A stretch of 64,000 nt of DNA from Lachnospiraceae bacterium (GCA_910574965.1 CAJTDB010000001.1:439092-503091), one strand, 5' to 3'. Positions 18,910 through 27,611 are shown, counted from the stretch's first letter. Translations and numbers: made by a program. Notes: generated by a model from the sequence alone, not told the origin.

Positions 18910-19491
18910 TTAATGCCTCGCCATGATCTCGTCGAGCAGCCCATAAGCCTTCGCTTCCTCCGCAGACATATAATTGTCGCGTTCTGTATCTCTCTCAATA
19001 ACTTCTAACGGCTGTCCTGTACGCTCTGACAGAATACTGTTCAGCTTCTCTCTTGTACGAAGAATATGCTTTGCAACAATCTCAATCTCCGTTGCCTGAC
19101 CTTTGGCTCCGCCCAGCGGCTGATGAATCATAATCTCTGAGTTAGGCAGCGCAAACCGCTTGCCTTTTGCTCCGCCTGCCAGAAGAAATGCTCCCATGCT
19201 TGCCGCCATGCCAATGCAGATGGTGGATACATCACATTTGATATAATTCATCGTATCAAAAATTGCCAGACCGGCCGTTACGGAACCGCCGGGGCTGTTA
19301 ATATACAGATTGATATCCTTTCCCGGATCTTCGGATTCCAGGAACAAAAGCTGCGCCACCACCAGACTGGCTGTTGTCTCATTTACTTCTTCCCCGAGGA
19401 AGATGATCCTCTCTTTCAGCAGTCTGGAATAGATATCATAACTTCTCTCCCCTCTGCTGGTCTGCTCAATGACGTAAGGTACTAATGCCAT
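18910..19491 (-). CDS. clpP: ATP-dependent Clp protease proteolytic subunit
   Basis: 193-residue serine protease; two heptameric rings form the degradation chamber for ClpX and, in this genome, also the ClpA at 41001. Catalytic S98 in GMAASMGAF and H123 in [10 protein letters not shown]; the aspartate lies near residue 172. GGAGGAGGA precedes the ATG. It lies 46 bases after tig. Confidence 0.97.
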   Translation of the reverse strand: MALVPYVIEQTSRGERSYDIYSRLLKERIIFLGEEVNETTASLVVAQLLFLESEDPGKDINLYINSPGGSVTAGLAIFDTMNYIKCDVSTICIGMAASMGAFLLAGGAKGKRFALPNSEIMIHQPLGGAKGQATEIEIVAKHILRTREKLNSILSERTGQPLEVIERDTERDNYMSAEEAKAYGLLDEIMARH

Positions 19492-19537
19492 ATTATTGTC
19501 CTCCTCCTCTTAGTCCGGCCTGCCCGGCCGACAGAAA

Positions 19538-20824
19538 CTACGCCTCAACGGCTGCGTCTCTTACCAGATCAATGGCCTTCTGGATTGCGAGATCTTTTTT
19601 CATCTCTTCCAGTTGATACTCACCAAAGAGTTCTCTCACTCTCTCTACTTCCATCTTATACAGATTTGCCATCCTCTGGATCTCAGCGTCCACATCTTCC
19701 TGCGTCACTTCCAGATTCTCCGCCTTTGCCACTGCTTCAAGCACCAATCTGCTCTGAATGTTCTGCAGTGCTCTCGGCTTCATCTGTGCTCTGTACTGCT
19801 CCTCGGTCATACCGCTGAACTGGAAATACTGCTGAAGAGAGAGTCCCTGTGCCTGCATTCTCTGTGCAAAATCGTCCATAAGCTGTTCGGTCTGGAACTC
19901 CACCATAGCATCCGGAATCTCCATCTTGGCATCCTCAATGATCTTCTGAATGACCGCATCTTCTTTGATCTTGCGGGCATCCTCTTCTTTTTCCTTCAGA
20001 AGTCTTTCCCTGATATCTGCTTTATATTCATCCAGTGTTTCAAACTCTGATACTTCCTGTGCAAATTCGTCGTCGATTTCCGGAAGCTCCTTTACTCGAA
20101 TGGAGTTTACGCGGCATTTGAAGACGGCTGCCTTTCCGGCCAGTTCTTTCGCGTGATACTCTTCCGGGAATGTCACATTTACATCCAGATCCTTACCGAT
20201 CTCAGCGCCAATCAACTGGTCTTCAAAGCCCGGAATAAAGGAACCGGAACCAACGGTCAGATCATAGTTCTCCGACTTGCCGCCCTCAAAAGGAACTCCG
20301 TCTACAGAACCGTCAAAGTCCAGAGAGATCATATCCCCTTTCTGGACCGCGCGGTCATCCACCGTAATATTTCTTGCATTTGCCTCTCTCTCTTTCAGAA
20401 GCTCTGCCTCTATTGCTTCGTCCGCTACTTCGATGGGAGTCTTCTCAACCGAAACCCCTTTATAGGTTCCAAGCTCTACTCCCGGCTTCACTGCCACTTC
20501 TGCATGGAAAATAAACGGCTTTCCGCTCTCCATCTGTACGATGTCGATCTTCGGACGGGAAACCAGCTCCTCGCCGCACTCATCTGCCGCATCCCCATAC
20601 GCCTTTGGAAGCAGTTCATCAATAGCATCATTATAAAAAACTTCTTTTCCGTACATTTTCTCGATTAACTGGCGGGGTGCCTTTCCTTTACGGAAGCCCG
20701 GAAGGTTGATACTTTTTCTCGTTTTCAGATATGCGCTCTGAATAGCCTTCTCCACATTCTCTGCCGGAACTTCAACGGTCAGTTTCACCATGTTTTTTTC
20801 TAATTTTTCTACCTGTACACTCAT
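19538..20824 (-). CDS. tig: Trigger factor
   Basis: 428-residue ribosome-bound chaperone and peptidyl-prolyl isomerase. The ribosome-docking signature is LPGFRKGKAPRQLIEKMYG near residues 40-58 (GFRKG). The FKBP-like domain follows around 155-240 (GDMISLDFDGSVDGVPFEGG), then the helical C-terminal arms. The AGGAGG is 13 bases from the ATG, longer than usual. It opens the tig-clpP-clpX block; a TATAAT lies about 60 bases upstream (near 20896). Confidence 0.96.
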   Translation of the reverse strand: MSVQVEKLEKNMVKLTVEVPAENVEKAIQSAYLKTRKSINLPGFRKGKAPRQLIEKMYGKEVFYNDAIDELLPKAYGDAADECGEELVSRPKIDIVQMESGKPFIFHAEVAVKPGVELGTYKGVSVEKTPIEVADEAIEAELLKEREANARNITVDDRAVQKGDMISLDFDGSVDGVPFEGGKSENYDLTVGSGSFIPGFEDQLIGAEIGKDLDVNVTFPEEYHAKELAGKAAVFKCRVNSIRVKELPEIDDEFAQEVSEFETLDEYKADIRERLLKEKEEDARKIKEDAVIQKIIEDAKMEIPDAMVEFQTEQLMDDFAQRMQAQGLSLQQYFQFSGMTEEQYRAQMKPRALQNIQSRLVLEAVAKAENLEVTQEDVDAEIQRMANLYKMEVERVRELFGEYQLEEMKKDLAIQKAIDLVRDAAVEA

Positions 20825-20903
20825 GATACGAATATATCCTCCTTGTATTTATATCTCATTATTCCCTGTTTTACACACTCATAGACATTATAAGAGTATA
20901 TCA

Positions 20904-20939
20904 CAAAAAAATGAGACTGTCTAGCCTGACAGTCTCATT
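20904..20939 (-). terminator. Terminator after the spore-protein gene
   Basis: AATGAGACTGTC / GACAGTCTCATT stem of 12 bp with loop AGGCTA, followed by seven T on the minus strand. It ends the spore-protein transcript and lies directly beside the tig promoter region. Confidence 0.95.
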
Positions 20940-20967
20940 GTTTTTGTTATTTTTTCGATTTTCTTCC

Positions 20968-21189
20968 TTACTGGCCGGAAGACATCTGCTGTTCCTGCTT
21001 CATGATCATTTTTTTGACCATTTCGCCGCCGATGGAACCTGCCTGTCTGCTGGTCAGATCGCCATTGTAACCGTCTTTCAGCGGAACACCAAGTTCGCTG
21101 GCAACTTCCTCTTTAAAACGGTTCATAGCTGCTTTTGCTTCCGGTACTGCCATATTGTTTGTTCCGGATGTGCTGTTCTGATTTGACAT
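20968..21189 (-). CDS. Alpha/beta-type small acid-soluble spore protein
   Basis: 73 residues. Binds and protects DNA in dormant spores and is cut by the GPR protease at germination; the FKEEVASELGVPL segment is the GPR site region and SRQAGSIGGEMVKKMI is the second family block. The ATG at 21189 has GGAGGTG six bases upstream; the longer in-frame reading enters the neighbouring gene and is rejected. Expression is expected in the forespore (sigma-G), though I could not identify a convincing promoter. The gene shows the organism to be a spore former by descent. Confidence 0.93.
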   Translation of the reverse strand: MSNQNSTSGTNNMAVPEAKAAMNRFKEEVASELGVPLKDGYNGDLTSRQAGSIGGEMVKKMIMKQEQQMSSGQ

Positions 21190-21250
21190 ATTAATCACCT
21201 CCATGCCCATAGTATCCGCCGAAACGGATGAGACATACTGGAAGTTTCTG

Positions 21251-21805
21251 TCATACATGGCCATAGAGGATGCTTTTTTTGATCTCGTCTGCTTTTTCTT
21301 TGGAAACAAGCTGTTCGGTCAGTGCCAGCGCAAACGGAATCGCTGTCCCCATTCCGCGGCTGGTCGTTATATTTCCATCTGCGGCAACTTTATCATATAC
21401 GACCTGGGCTTTTGTCAGCCGATTTTCAAAACCCGGATAGCAGACCGCTTTCTTTTCTTCCAGCAAACCCAGATCTCCAAGTACGCTGGGCGCCGCACAG
21501 ATCGCAGCTATCTTCTTCCCCTCCTGTGCAAACTGTACCAGAAGCCGTGTAAGTTCCCCGCACGCTCCTAGATGCTTCGTCCCCGGCATTCCCCCCGGAA
21601 GCACCAAAAGCTCCGTATTCAAAAAGTCCGCTTCTTCCATACATACATCCGCCTGTACCGGAATCTGATGACTTCCGGTCACCATTCGGCTGCCGCTTAT
21701 GGATACCGTCTGCGTATCCACCCCTGCCCGGCGAAGAATATCTACTACTGTCAGTCCTTCAATCTCCTCAAATCCATCTGCAAGAAATACACATACTCTG
21801 CTCAT
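21251..21805 (-). CDS. DJ-1/PfpI family protein
   Basis: 184 residues of the DJ-1/ThiJ type. Starts MSRVCVFLADGFEEIEGLTV with the conserved early glutamate, and holds the nucleophile-elbow cysteine in AAICAAPSVLGDLGL. Related proteins act as deglycases, chaperones or are unassigned; the older name 4-methyl-5-thiazole monophosphate synthesis protein has no support here. The ribosome site AGGAGACGAG precedes the ATG, and an extended -10 (TGGTATGAT) lies upstream on the minus strand. Confidence 0.88.
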   Translation of the reverse strand: MSRVCVFLADGFEEIEGLTVVDILRRAGVDTQTVSISGSRMVTGSHQIPVQADVCMEEADFLNTELLVLPGGMPGTKHLGACGELTRLLVQFAQEGKKIAAICAAPSVLGDLGLLEEKKAVCYPGFENRLTKAQVVYDKVAADGNITTSRGMGTAIPFALALTEQLVSKEKADEIKKSILYGHV

Positions 21806-21985
21806 ACTCGTCTCCTTTTATTTACAATTCCGCATCTGCTCTGCAGACACTTCCGGTGCGGCCGCTTTTGCAGGCAGCCTATGGCCTCCCGCCCTTAGGA
21901 GTCCTGTTTCATTTTCTATCATACCATTTCCTACTGAAATATGCTACACTCTAATCAATCAAATTTTACTGAAAGGAATACGCAA

Positions 21986-22435
21986 ATGAAAAACTACGAA
22001 ATTGAACGCAAATATCTTGTCCGAGTTCTTCCGGAACGTCTGGACTCTTATCCTTTTCATGACATTGAACAGGGCTATCTCTGTACCGAACCTGTGGTAC
22101 GCATCCGCCGGCAGGATGACGAATATTATCTGACCTACAAATCCAAAGGACTTATGGTCCGGGAAGAATACAATCTTCCTCTTACAAAGGAAGCTTACTT
22201 TCATCTGCGGGGCAAAATCGACGGCCTTCTAATCAGCAAGCGGCGCTATCTGATTCCTTTTGGCACATTCACCATCGAACTGGACCGTTTTTCCAGTCCA
22301 AAAGAAGGCCTCCTCCTGGCTGAAGTGGAATTTGCCAGCAAGGAAGAAGCCCTGTCGTTCCATGCCCCGGACTGGTTCGGAGAAGATGTGACAAACTCCC
22401 CCCAGTATCACAACAGCAGCTTAAGTAAGCTTTGA
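21986..22435 (+). CDS. CYTH domain protein
   Basis: 149 residues starting MKNYEIERKYLV, with the EXEXK motif (EIERK) of CYTH triphosphate-tunnel enzymes, followed by VRIRRQDDEYYLTYKSKG and the acidic EVEF strand. Members hydrolyse inorganic triphosphate or thiamine triphosphate, or make cAMP; the short bacterial type usually acts as a triphosphatase. ATG 21986 has GAAAGGAA upstream. Its last 15 bases overlap a small convergent ORF (22421-22570). Confidence 0.88.
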   Translation: MKNYEIERKYLVRVLPERLDSYPFHDIEQGYLCTEPVVRIRRQDDEYYLTYKSKGLMVREEYNLPLTKEAYFHLRGKIDGLLISKRRYLIPFGTFTIELDRFSSPKEGLLLAEVEFASKEEALSFHAPDWFGEDVTNSPQYHNSSLSKL

Positions 22436-22570
22436 CTTTCGTTTGATTTCTCTTAACATCTCTTCCTGTGTCATGGCATCTTCCGGTACCTCCACATGCA
22501 GGAAAGAAAGCCTGATAAGCCTGATCCGGACCCAAAACCACAGATAACATCTTCTGAACAATTTTCTCAT
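22421..22570 (-). CDS. Small basic protein of 49 residues, unrecognised
   Basis: ATG 22570 to TAA 22421 encodes a peptide starting MRKLFRRCYLWFWVRIRLIR. The first 25 residues are arginine-rich and aromatic, likely amphipathic; the second half is acidic then basic (EEMLREIKRKSK). GGAGGG lies ten bases upstream of the ATG and a good promoter precedes it, which is why I accept it despite its size. It overlaps the 3' end of the CYTH gene in the convergent direction. Possible membrane-surface peptide; no function assigned. Confidence 0.55.
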   Translation of the reverse strand: MRKLFRRCYLWFWVRIRLIRLSFLHVEVPEDAMTQEEMLREIKRKSKLT

Positions 22571-22593
22571 GATTTTCTTACCCTCCTATTTTC

Positions 22594-22623
22594 ATTGTAC
22601 TTTATTTTGTTTCGTAAAATCAA
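22594..22623 (-). promoter_or_regulatory. Promoter of the 49-residue ORF
   Basis: Minus strand TTGATT (22618-22623), 18-base spacer, TACAAT (22594-22599). Start of transcription would fall about ten bases before the GGAGGG ribosome site. Confidence 0.6.
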
Positions 22624-22670
22624 CTATTATTTTTGATACTTTAAGCTGTAAGTATTAATTTTCCACAATT

Positions 22671-22710
22671 TGTTGCATTTCAACAGTATGCATGCAGAAC
22701 TTGTTATAAT
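22671..22710 (+). promoter_or_regulatory. Promoter and possible operator of first XRE gene
   Basis: TATAAT at 22705-22710. The -35 region is replaced by the inverted repeat TGTTGcatttCAACA (22671-22685). The same arrangement with identical spacing (34 bases from repeat to TATAAT) precedes the second XRE gene, suggesting a binding site for these regulators. Confidence 0.6.
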
Positions 22711-22732
22711 ATCCCCGAAATTGAGGTGGATT

Positions 22733-23077
22733 ATGACAGGTAACAAGATCGGGGAAACGCTGAAAGAACTCCGCAACTACAGCGGAATGACGCAGGAAGC
22801 CATCAGCAGAGAACTGAACATATCAAGACAGACTTATTCTTATTATGAAACGGGCAGCCGTATTCCTGATCTGGAAATGGCATGCAGACTTGCGGCTTAT
22901 TATCATATCACTTTAGATCAGCTAGTCCTTACAGGACTCCATCCGTCGGGAAGAGATCCTTTCGCGTCTCTCCCTGATGGATACCGCCAGCTTCTGCAGA
23001 AATATCACGACCTGCCGATAGACAGGCAGAGGACCATTATGGCATTTCTTGACTTCCTAAGCAGAGACATCGACTAA
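22733..23077 (+). CDS. XRE-family helix-turn-helix regulator, copy 1
   Basis: 114 residues. N-terminal lambda-repressor-like domain: IGETLKELRNYSGMTQEAIS then ELNISRQTYSYYETGSRIPD, helix-turn-helix about residues 18-42. The C-terminal part (LVLTGLHPSGRDPFASLPDG) is unlike known sensor domains. ATG 22733 has GAGGTGG three bases upstream; the TATAAT is only 23 bases before the start, so the leader is very short. It is a tandem paralogue of the next gene (about 77 percent identity by my count). Confidence 0.9.
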   Translation: MTGNKIGETLKELRNYSGMTQEAISRELNISRQTYSYYETGSRIPDLEMACRLAAYYHITLDQLVLTGLHPSGRDPFASLPDGYRQLLQKYHDLPIDRQRTIMAFLDFLSRDID

Positions 23078-23098
23078 GACAGATGTCTCTTTGTTTTA
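23063..23098 (+). terminator. Terminator overlapping the end of XRE copy 1
   Basis: AGAGACATC / GATGTCTCT, nine-base-pair stem, then TTGTTTT. The left arm is inside the last codons of the gene. Confidence 0.8.
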
Positions 23099-23179
23099 TA
23101 CAATTCTTTTACATTTCGTTGCAAAATCCCATCTTTAGCTTTTTATTATTTTTGCCGTATGCATTATTCCGCTGCATTT

Positions 23180-23219
23180 TGTTGCATTTTAACAGAAAAA
23201 ATGGGGAACCTGTTATAAT
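23180..23219 (+). promoter_or_regulatory. Promoter and possible operator of second XRE gene
   Basis: TATAAT at 23214-23219 with TGTTGcatttTAACA at 23180-23194, one mismatch from the site of copy 1 and at the same distance. The run from TGTTATAATATC to the start codon is nearly identical in the two copies. Confidence 0.6.
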
Positions 23220-23241
23220 ATCACCGAAATCGAGGTGGATC

Positions 23242-23586
23242 ATGACCGACAGCAAGATTGGGCAGACATTAAAAGAGCTCCGTAATCACAGCGGAAAAAC
23301 CCAGGATGACATCAGCAAAGATCTGAATATTACAAGGCAGACCTATTCTTACTATGAGACGGGCACCCGCATTCCCAGCCTTGAGATGGCGTGCCGGCTT
23401 GCGGCTTATTACCATATTACCCTGGACCAACTGGTCCTTACAGGGCTGCATCCGTCCAAAAAAGATCCTTTTGCCTCCCTTCCTGACGGATACCGCCAGC
23501 TTGTACAAAAATATCACCGTCTGCCCGCGGAAAAGCAGAGAACGCTTCTGTCATTTTTAAATTTTCTGAGCAGAAACACGAAATAA
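23242..23586 (+). CDS. XRE-family helix-turn-helix regulator, copy 2
   Basis: 114 residues, same length as copy 1 and starting 509 bases later. IGQTLKELRNHSGKTQDDIS, then DLNITRQTYSYYETGTRIPS. Differences concentrate in the first recognition-flanking positions and the last 25 residues, while residues 47-72 are identical. This indicates duplication of the whole promoter-gene unit followed by divergence. Ends four bases from the convergent pyrC end. Confidence 0.9.
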   Translation: MTDSKIGQTLKELRNHSGKTQDDISKDLNITRQTYSYYETGTRIPSLEMACRLAAYYHITLDQLVLTGLHPSKKDPFASLPDGYRQLVQKYHRLPAEKQRTLLSFLNFLSRNTK

Positions 23587-23590
23587 GCTT

Positions 23591-24862
23591 TTATCCTTCA
23601 TACACGATCCTGCCTGCGCAGATGGTATAGTGCACTTTTCCGGGAAGCTCCCATCCAAGAAATGGGCTGTTGGATGCTTTGGAAGCAAACTGTTCTGCCC
23701 GCCACAGCTCCTGTTCACGAAAAAGGACCAGATCCGCCGGTGCATCTTCGGTGATGCTTCCGGGAATCATCCGGTAAAATCCGGCAGGATTGCTGCTCAT
23801 AAGTCTTATTAACTCCAAAAGCGTCAAATATCCGGGTTCCACCAGAGAACGAATCCCCAATCCAAGAGAAGTTTCAAGACCAATGATCCCGCTGGGTGCT
23901 TCCTCTAATGGCAGCGCCTTTTCTTCTGCAGTATGCGGAGCGTGATCTGTCACAATCATATCGATCGTCCCATCCTGAAGTCCCCGGATAATCGCCTGAC
24001 GGTCTTCCTCGGTGCGTACCGGCGGATTCATCCGTGCATTGGTCCCGTATTTCAAAACTGCTTCCTCTGTAAGTGTAAAATGATGGGGTGTTGCCTCCGC
24101 ATGGATATTCGCCCCCAGTTTTTTCGCCGTACGTACCAGCTCCACGGAATTTTTAGAACTGATATGCTGAATACAGACAGAGGCCCCCGAATGCAGGGCC
24201 AGCATACAATCCCTCGCCACCATCACGTCTTCCGATACCCGCGGCGCACCGCCGTACCCAAGCATCCCGGACACCCGGCCCTGATGAACGCCCTGGGCCA
24301 AAATCAGAGCTTTGTCCTCTTCGTGAAGGCTGATAGGAAGCCCAAGCTCAGACGCCTTCTCCATAGCCGACAGCAAAAGCCCTTCATCCATCAAAGCAAT
24401 TCCATCATCTGTAAAGCCTGCCGCCCCCGCATGGGCCAGCGCTTCCATATCGGTCAGCTCCTTCCCCGCCAGTCCTTTTGTGATCGCCGCCGCCTGGAGC
24501 ACATGGACTGCTGCCTGTTCTCCCTTCTTCTGTACGTAATTTAATGTATCAATATCATCTACGGCAGGCTTTGTGTTCGCCATACAGACAACCGTAGTAA
24601 ATCCCCCTTTTGCCGCTGCCCTGGCTCCGGTAATAATGTCCTCTTTCTCCGGATATCCTGGATCGCGAAAATGCACATGGGCGTCCATAAGCCCTGGTGC
24701 CACCACAAGCCCCGAAGCATCGATCACCTGGGCATCCGGCGCCTGCAGCTCCTGCAGCTCCTGCCCGACCTTCACGATCACGGGGCCCTCCAGAAGAACA
24801 TCCATCTTCCCGTCCGTGTTCGTCACCGGGTCCACCACTCTTCCGTTTTTGATCAGTATCAT
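23591..24862 (-). CDS. pyrC: Dihydroorotase
   Basis: 423 residues, type I dihydroorotase of the amidohydrolase fold; closes carbamoyl aspartate to dihydroorotate in pyrimidine synthesis. Metal ligands are visible in DAHVHFRDPGYPEKEDI (HXH), the bridging lysine region, SLHEED, and MIVTDHAPHT near residue 300. AGGAG precedes the ATG by seven bases. No other pyr gene is adjacent and no pyrR-type attenuator is seen. Confidence 0.94.
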   Translation of the reverse strand: MILIKNGRVVDPVTNTDGKMDVLLEGPVIVKVGQELQELQAPDAQVIDASGLVVAPGLMDAHVHFRDPGYPEKEDIITGARAAAKGGFTTVVCMANTKPAVDDIDTLNYVQKKGEQAAVHVLQAAAITKGLAGKELTDMEALAHAGAAGFTDDGIALMDEGLLLSAMEKASELGLPISLHEEDKALILAQGVHQGRVSGMLGYGGAPRVSEDVMVARDCMLALHSGASVCIQHISSKNSVELVRTAKKLGANIHAEATPHHFTLTEEAVLKYGTNARMNPPVRTEEDRQAIIRGLQDGTIDMIVTDHAPHTAEEKALPLEEAPSGIIGLETSLGLGIRSLVEPGYLTLLELIRLMSSNPAGFYRMIPGSITEDAPADLVLFREQELWRAEQFASKASNSPFLGWELPGKVHYTICAGRIVYEG

Positions 24863-25033
24863 ATGCCTGCTCCTGTTCCGGGCATCCGAAAGGATACCCC
24901 ATATATTTTATAGTTCTATCATATATGGAAAGGCGGCTCCGCGCAAGATGTCATCTGAAAATCCTGTAGTCAGGTGTTCCTTCTTATGTTAAAATAGTTC
25001 ATATTACAACTGCGGAAAGGACGGTCCGACCCT

Positions 25034-26035
25034 ATGAAACGAATCTATCTCCCCCTGGTCATTCTAAGCGTGCTTCTGACCGGCTGCTTCGGCACCGGAC
25101 AGACAGAACCCAAAGACGTCCCGCCCTCTGAACAGCCTGAAGCTTTTCCGGAAGACTCCCAGGAATTTCCTCTTTCGGAAGATTCATTTCCTGAGGAGCC
25201 GGTTTCTGCCCCGGCAGACAGCTTCCCGGAGGAGACTTCGGCAGAAGATTCAGAGGCTGATGCGCTTGCCATTCTGGCTGACGGGATCACAGACTCTTCC
25301 ATGTCCGAATATGAAAAGGTCCGGGCCATTCATGATTATCTTGTTGTCCATGTGGATTACGACTATGAGAACCTGGCCGCCGGAACGCTTCCGGATACTG
25401 CATTTACCAAAGAGGGGGCGCTGCTTCTCCATTCTGCTGTATGTGAAGGCTACGCCCGTGCATTTTCCTACTTATGCAGCCGTGCAGGGTTAGAAGAACT
25501 GCTGGTATACGGCACTGCGGATGACGGCACAGGTGTGCAGACCCATGCCTGGAATCAGGTCCGCATTGATGGCGAATGGTATCATGTGGATGTAACCTGG
25601 GATGACCCGCTTATGAACGGAAAAGTTATCACGGACGGTTCCAATATCATTTATGAGTATTTCCTTGTACCGGACCGGAGCCTTCTCGGCAGTCATACAG
25701 CCGAATCCCCGGAAGAACTGCATCCCTGCACTTCCGAACGATATCTGGAGGAGAACCGCCGGCTGACCATAGCCCCCTACCTGATGGAACCTTTTGCCTT
25801 TGCCGATACCGACGAAGAAGTACAGACGGCCGTCGGGCACTATTTGTCAGAAAGCATTCACTGCTTCCAGGTTGTCTGTGATGTTACCTCTTTCACTCCG
25901 GAAAACCGCTCTGAATACGTGCTGAACTGTGTGAAAGACACCATGAGCGCGCGGGGCGAATACGGGCAGATTTCCGTAGAAACGCAGTACGGCATTGCAG
26001 ATTATGCGGTCATCGGCGTGACGATCACCCAGTAA
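25034..26035 (+). CDS. Transglutaminase-like lipoprotein
   Basis: 333 residues. Signal peptide with lipobox LLTGC (about residues 15-19), an acidic Ser/Glu/Pro-rich spacer to residue 80, then a transglutaminase core: C137 in SAVCEGYARAFSYLC, histidine in THAWNQVRIDGEW and aspartate in HVDVTWDDP, giving the Cys-His-Asp triad. The C-terminal 100 residues are unassigned. Expected outside the cell, anchored to the membrane; members act as peptidases or cross-linkers. The stop codon lies inside one arm of a direct repeat flanking a hairpin element. Confidence 0.85.
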   Translation: MKRIYLPLVILSVLLTGCFGTGQTEPKDVPPSEQPEAFPEDSQEFPLSEDSFPEEPVSAPADSFPEETSAEDSEADALAILADGITDSSMSEYEKVRAIHDYLVVHVDYDYENLAAGTLPDTAFTKEGALLLHSAVCEGYARAFSYLCSRAGLEELLVYGTADDGTGVQTHAWNQVRIDGEWYHVDVTWDDPLMNGKVITDGSNIIYEYFLVPDRSLLGSHTAESPEELHPCTSERYLEENRRLTIAPYLMEPFAFADTDEEVQTAVGHYLSESIHCFQVVCDVTSFTPENRSEYVLNCVKDTMSARGEYGQISVETQYGIADYAVIGVTITQ

Positions 26036-26116
26036 TTGGGCAATGTCATGATGCCGGGGTCAAAACATAGTGTCTTCTATGTTTTGACCCCGGCATCATG
26101 ACATTGAGTAATTGGG
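26031..26116. mobile_element. 66-bp perfect hairpin element with 10-bp flanking direct repeats
   Basis: 26041-26070 and 26077-26106 are perfect 30-base inverted repeats with a 6-base loop (TGTCTT). AGTAATTGGG stands immediately on both sides (26031-26040 and 26107-26116), as a target-site duplication would. The left copy contains the stop codon of the lipoprotein gene. It has no coding capacity. It may also work as a bidirectional RNA hairpin between two convergent genes, though no T run follows. Confidence 0.7.
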
Positions 26117-26120
26117 ACGC

Positions 26121-26852
26121 TTACACAGCCCGAACGTCTTTTTTCTTCAGATAACAGACGCCAAGAGCAGTGAACAAAAGGAAAAAGAGCCCCGTGCTAA
26201 GGAGAAATGGTGCCAGATTTCCTATCATATTTTCTGTTTTATTGGCATTCATCCCCATAAGCATCAGCGAATACGGCCAGAAAAGCCCCATACCGCCGCT
26301 GCTTAGTAAAAGCCCCATCACACTGCCCAGAAGCGCCAGAGCAATCGGAACTGCAAAGCTTCGGATTGCCATGGAAAGCAGAAGCTGCAGTGCTGCAATG
26401 CCCATGCCCCCTGCACATCCCCTTAAGAGCCAGAGCAGGATCTGCAGGTCTGGCATACCGGGCAGCCCGACGATCTTCCCTGTGATGATGAACAAAACCC
26501 ACATCCAAAGCTGCAAAAATACGGTACAGCCAAGCGCCAGGTACAGTTTGGACAGAAAGATATCCGCGAACGGTACCGGCATGGTCATAAGCTGATTCCA
26601 GTTATGATTCAGATGCTCCACCCTCCAGATATAAGAGCAGTAAAGGGCGACTAACGGCCCATAGAAGAAATTGGAGTAAAACAGGGAACACTGTGTCCAG
26701 AGGGAATACCATTCTGCCTGCAGTGCCTCCTGATTCATCATATAATTTCCCCCGCCCATAACGGCCGGGATTACCGGAATCACCATAAACACAAGCCAAA
26801 GCCACGAATGTCTCAGTTTTCGCCCTTCCATTCTTACGCATGTTAAAAGCAT
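26121..26852 (-). CDS. ABC-2 type permease, lantibiotic-immunity-like (second)
   Basis: 243 residues with six hydrophobic segments: about 17-36, 52-75, 100-125, 135-165, 170-190 and 215-236. The layout and the length of about 250 match MutG/EpiG-like permeases of lantibiotic self-protection transporters. It follows the first permease by three bases. The last gene of the ATPase-permease-permease operon. Confidence 0.8.
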   Translation of the reverse strand: MLLTCVRMEGRKLRHSWLWLVFMVIPVIPAVMGGGNYMMNQEALQAEWYSLWTQCSLFYSNFFYGPLVALYCSYIWRVEHLNHNWNQLMTMPVPFADIFLSKLYLALGCTVFLQLWMWVLFIITGKIVGLPGMPDLQILLWLLRGCAGGMGIAALQLLLSMAIRSFAVPIALALLGSVMGLLLSSGGMGLFWPYSLMLMGMNANKTENMIGNLAPFLLSTGLFFLLFTALGVCYLKKKDVRAV

Positions 26853-26855
26853 CTT

Positions 26856-27611
26856 TTACAGCTCCTTTCTTAGAAAATATTTTTTTCCGGCCACATATCC
26901 TGCCGCCACAATGATCAGCAAAATTCCAAGAGACAGAAAATCAAAAGGCGCATCGTAATAGGTCACCGTTCCCGCCTCCCGATCCCAGTCATTGATCATA
27001 AAACAAAGATCTGAATAATAACTCCACAAAATACACTTTTTCAGAAATCCTTTCGGAAAGAACCAGGAGAACAGTCCCATAAACGACCCGAAAAGACCTG
27101 CGGCCAGAGGCAGAATCTGATTCTCAAAAGAAAAGGACAGGATCACCTGCAAAAGCAGAATCCCCACGCTTACTACATAAATCTGAAGAAAAAAGAAGAA
27201 AAACTGTCTGGGCTGAAGGGACCCCACAAATCCATACAGCGCACCCTGAACAACCATCATCCCCATTTGCATCACCACAAACAAGGTCAGATAACATACG
27301 CCTGTGAGCAGTTTTATATCGAATATATGTTCTTTTCTCTCCATTGTACATAAAAGTTTCAGCGTATTTCCTTTCACTTCCATATCGCACAGACGGCTGG
27401 CCGTCATGGCAAGCATCGTCGGCATCAGAATCGTATCCATAAGCGGGAGCTGAAAAATCATCATCCGGAATCCGTCCTCTAGCTGGCTTTTTGGTACGCC
27501 GTGCAGCACCCACGTGGACCAGAGCGCGGTCACCCCCCAAAACAGGAACACCAACAATCCAATCCCGCGTCTTTGCACTTTCATCCATTCGATCTTCCAT
27601 TCTCTCCACAT
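26856..27611 (-). CDS. ABC-2 type permease, lantibiotic-immunity-like (first)
   Basis: 251 residues; starts MWREWKIEWMKVQRRGIGLL, typical of MutE/EpiE permeases in which a short basic cytoplasmic start precedes TM1. Hydrophobic stretches at about 17-38, 52-68, 100-125, 135-165, 165-190 and 225-245. Its ATG overlaps the stop of the ATPase gene (TAATG). With the ATPase and second permease it forms a LanFEG-like exporter that probably removes antimicrobial peptides from the membrane. Confidence 0.8.
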   Translation of the reverse strand: MWREWKIEWMKVQRRGIGLLVFLFWGVTALWSTWVLHGVPKSQLEDGFRMMIFQLPLMDTILMPTMLAMTASRLCDMEVKGNTLKLLCTMERKEHIFDIKLLTGVCYLTLFVVMQMGMMVVQGALYGFVGSLQPRQFFFFFLQIYVVSVGILLLQVILSFSFENQILPLAAGLFGSFMGLFSWFFPKGFLKKCILWSYYSDLCFMINDWDREAGTVTYYDAPFDFLSLGILLIIVAAGYVAGKKYFLRKEL

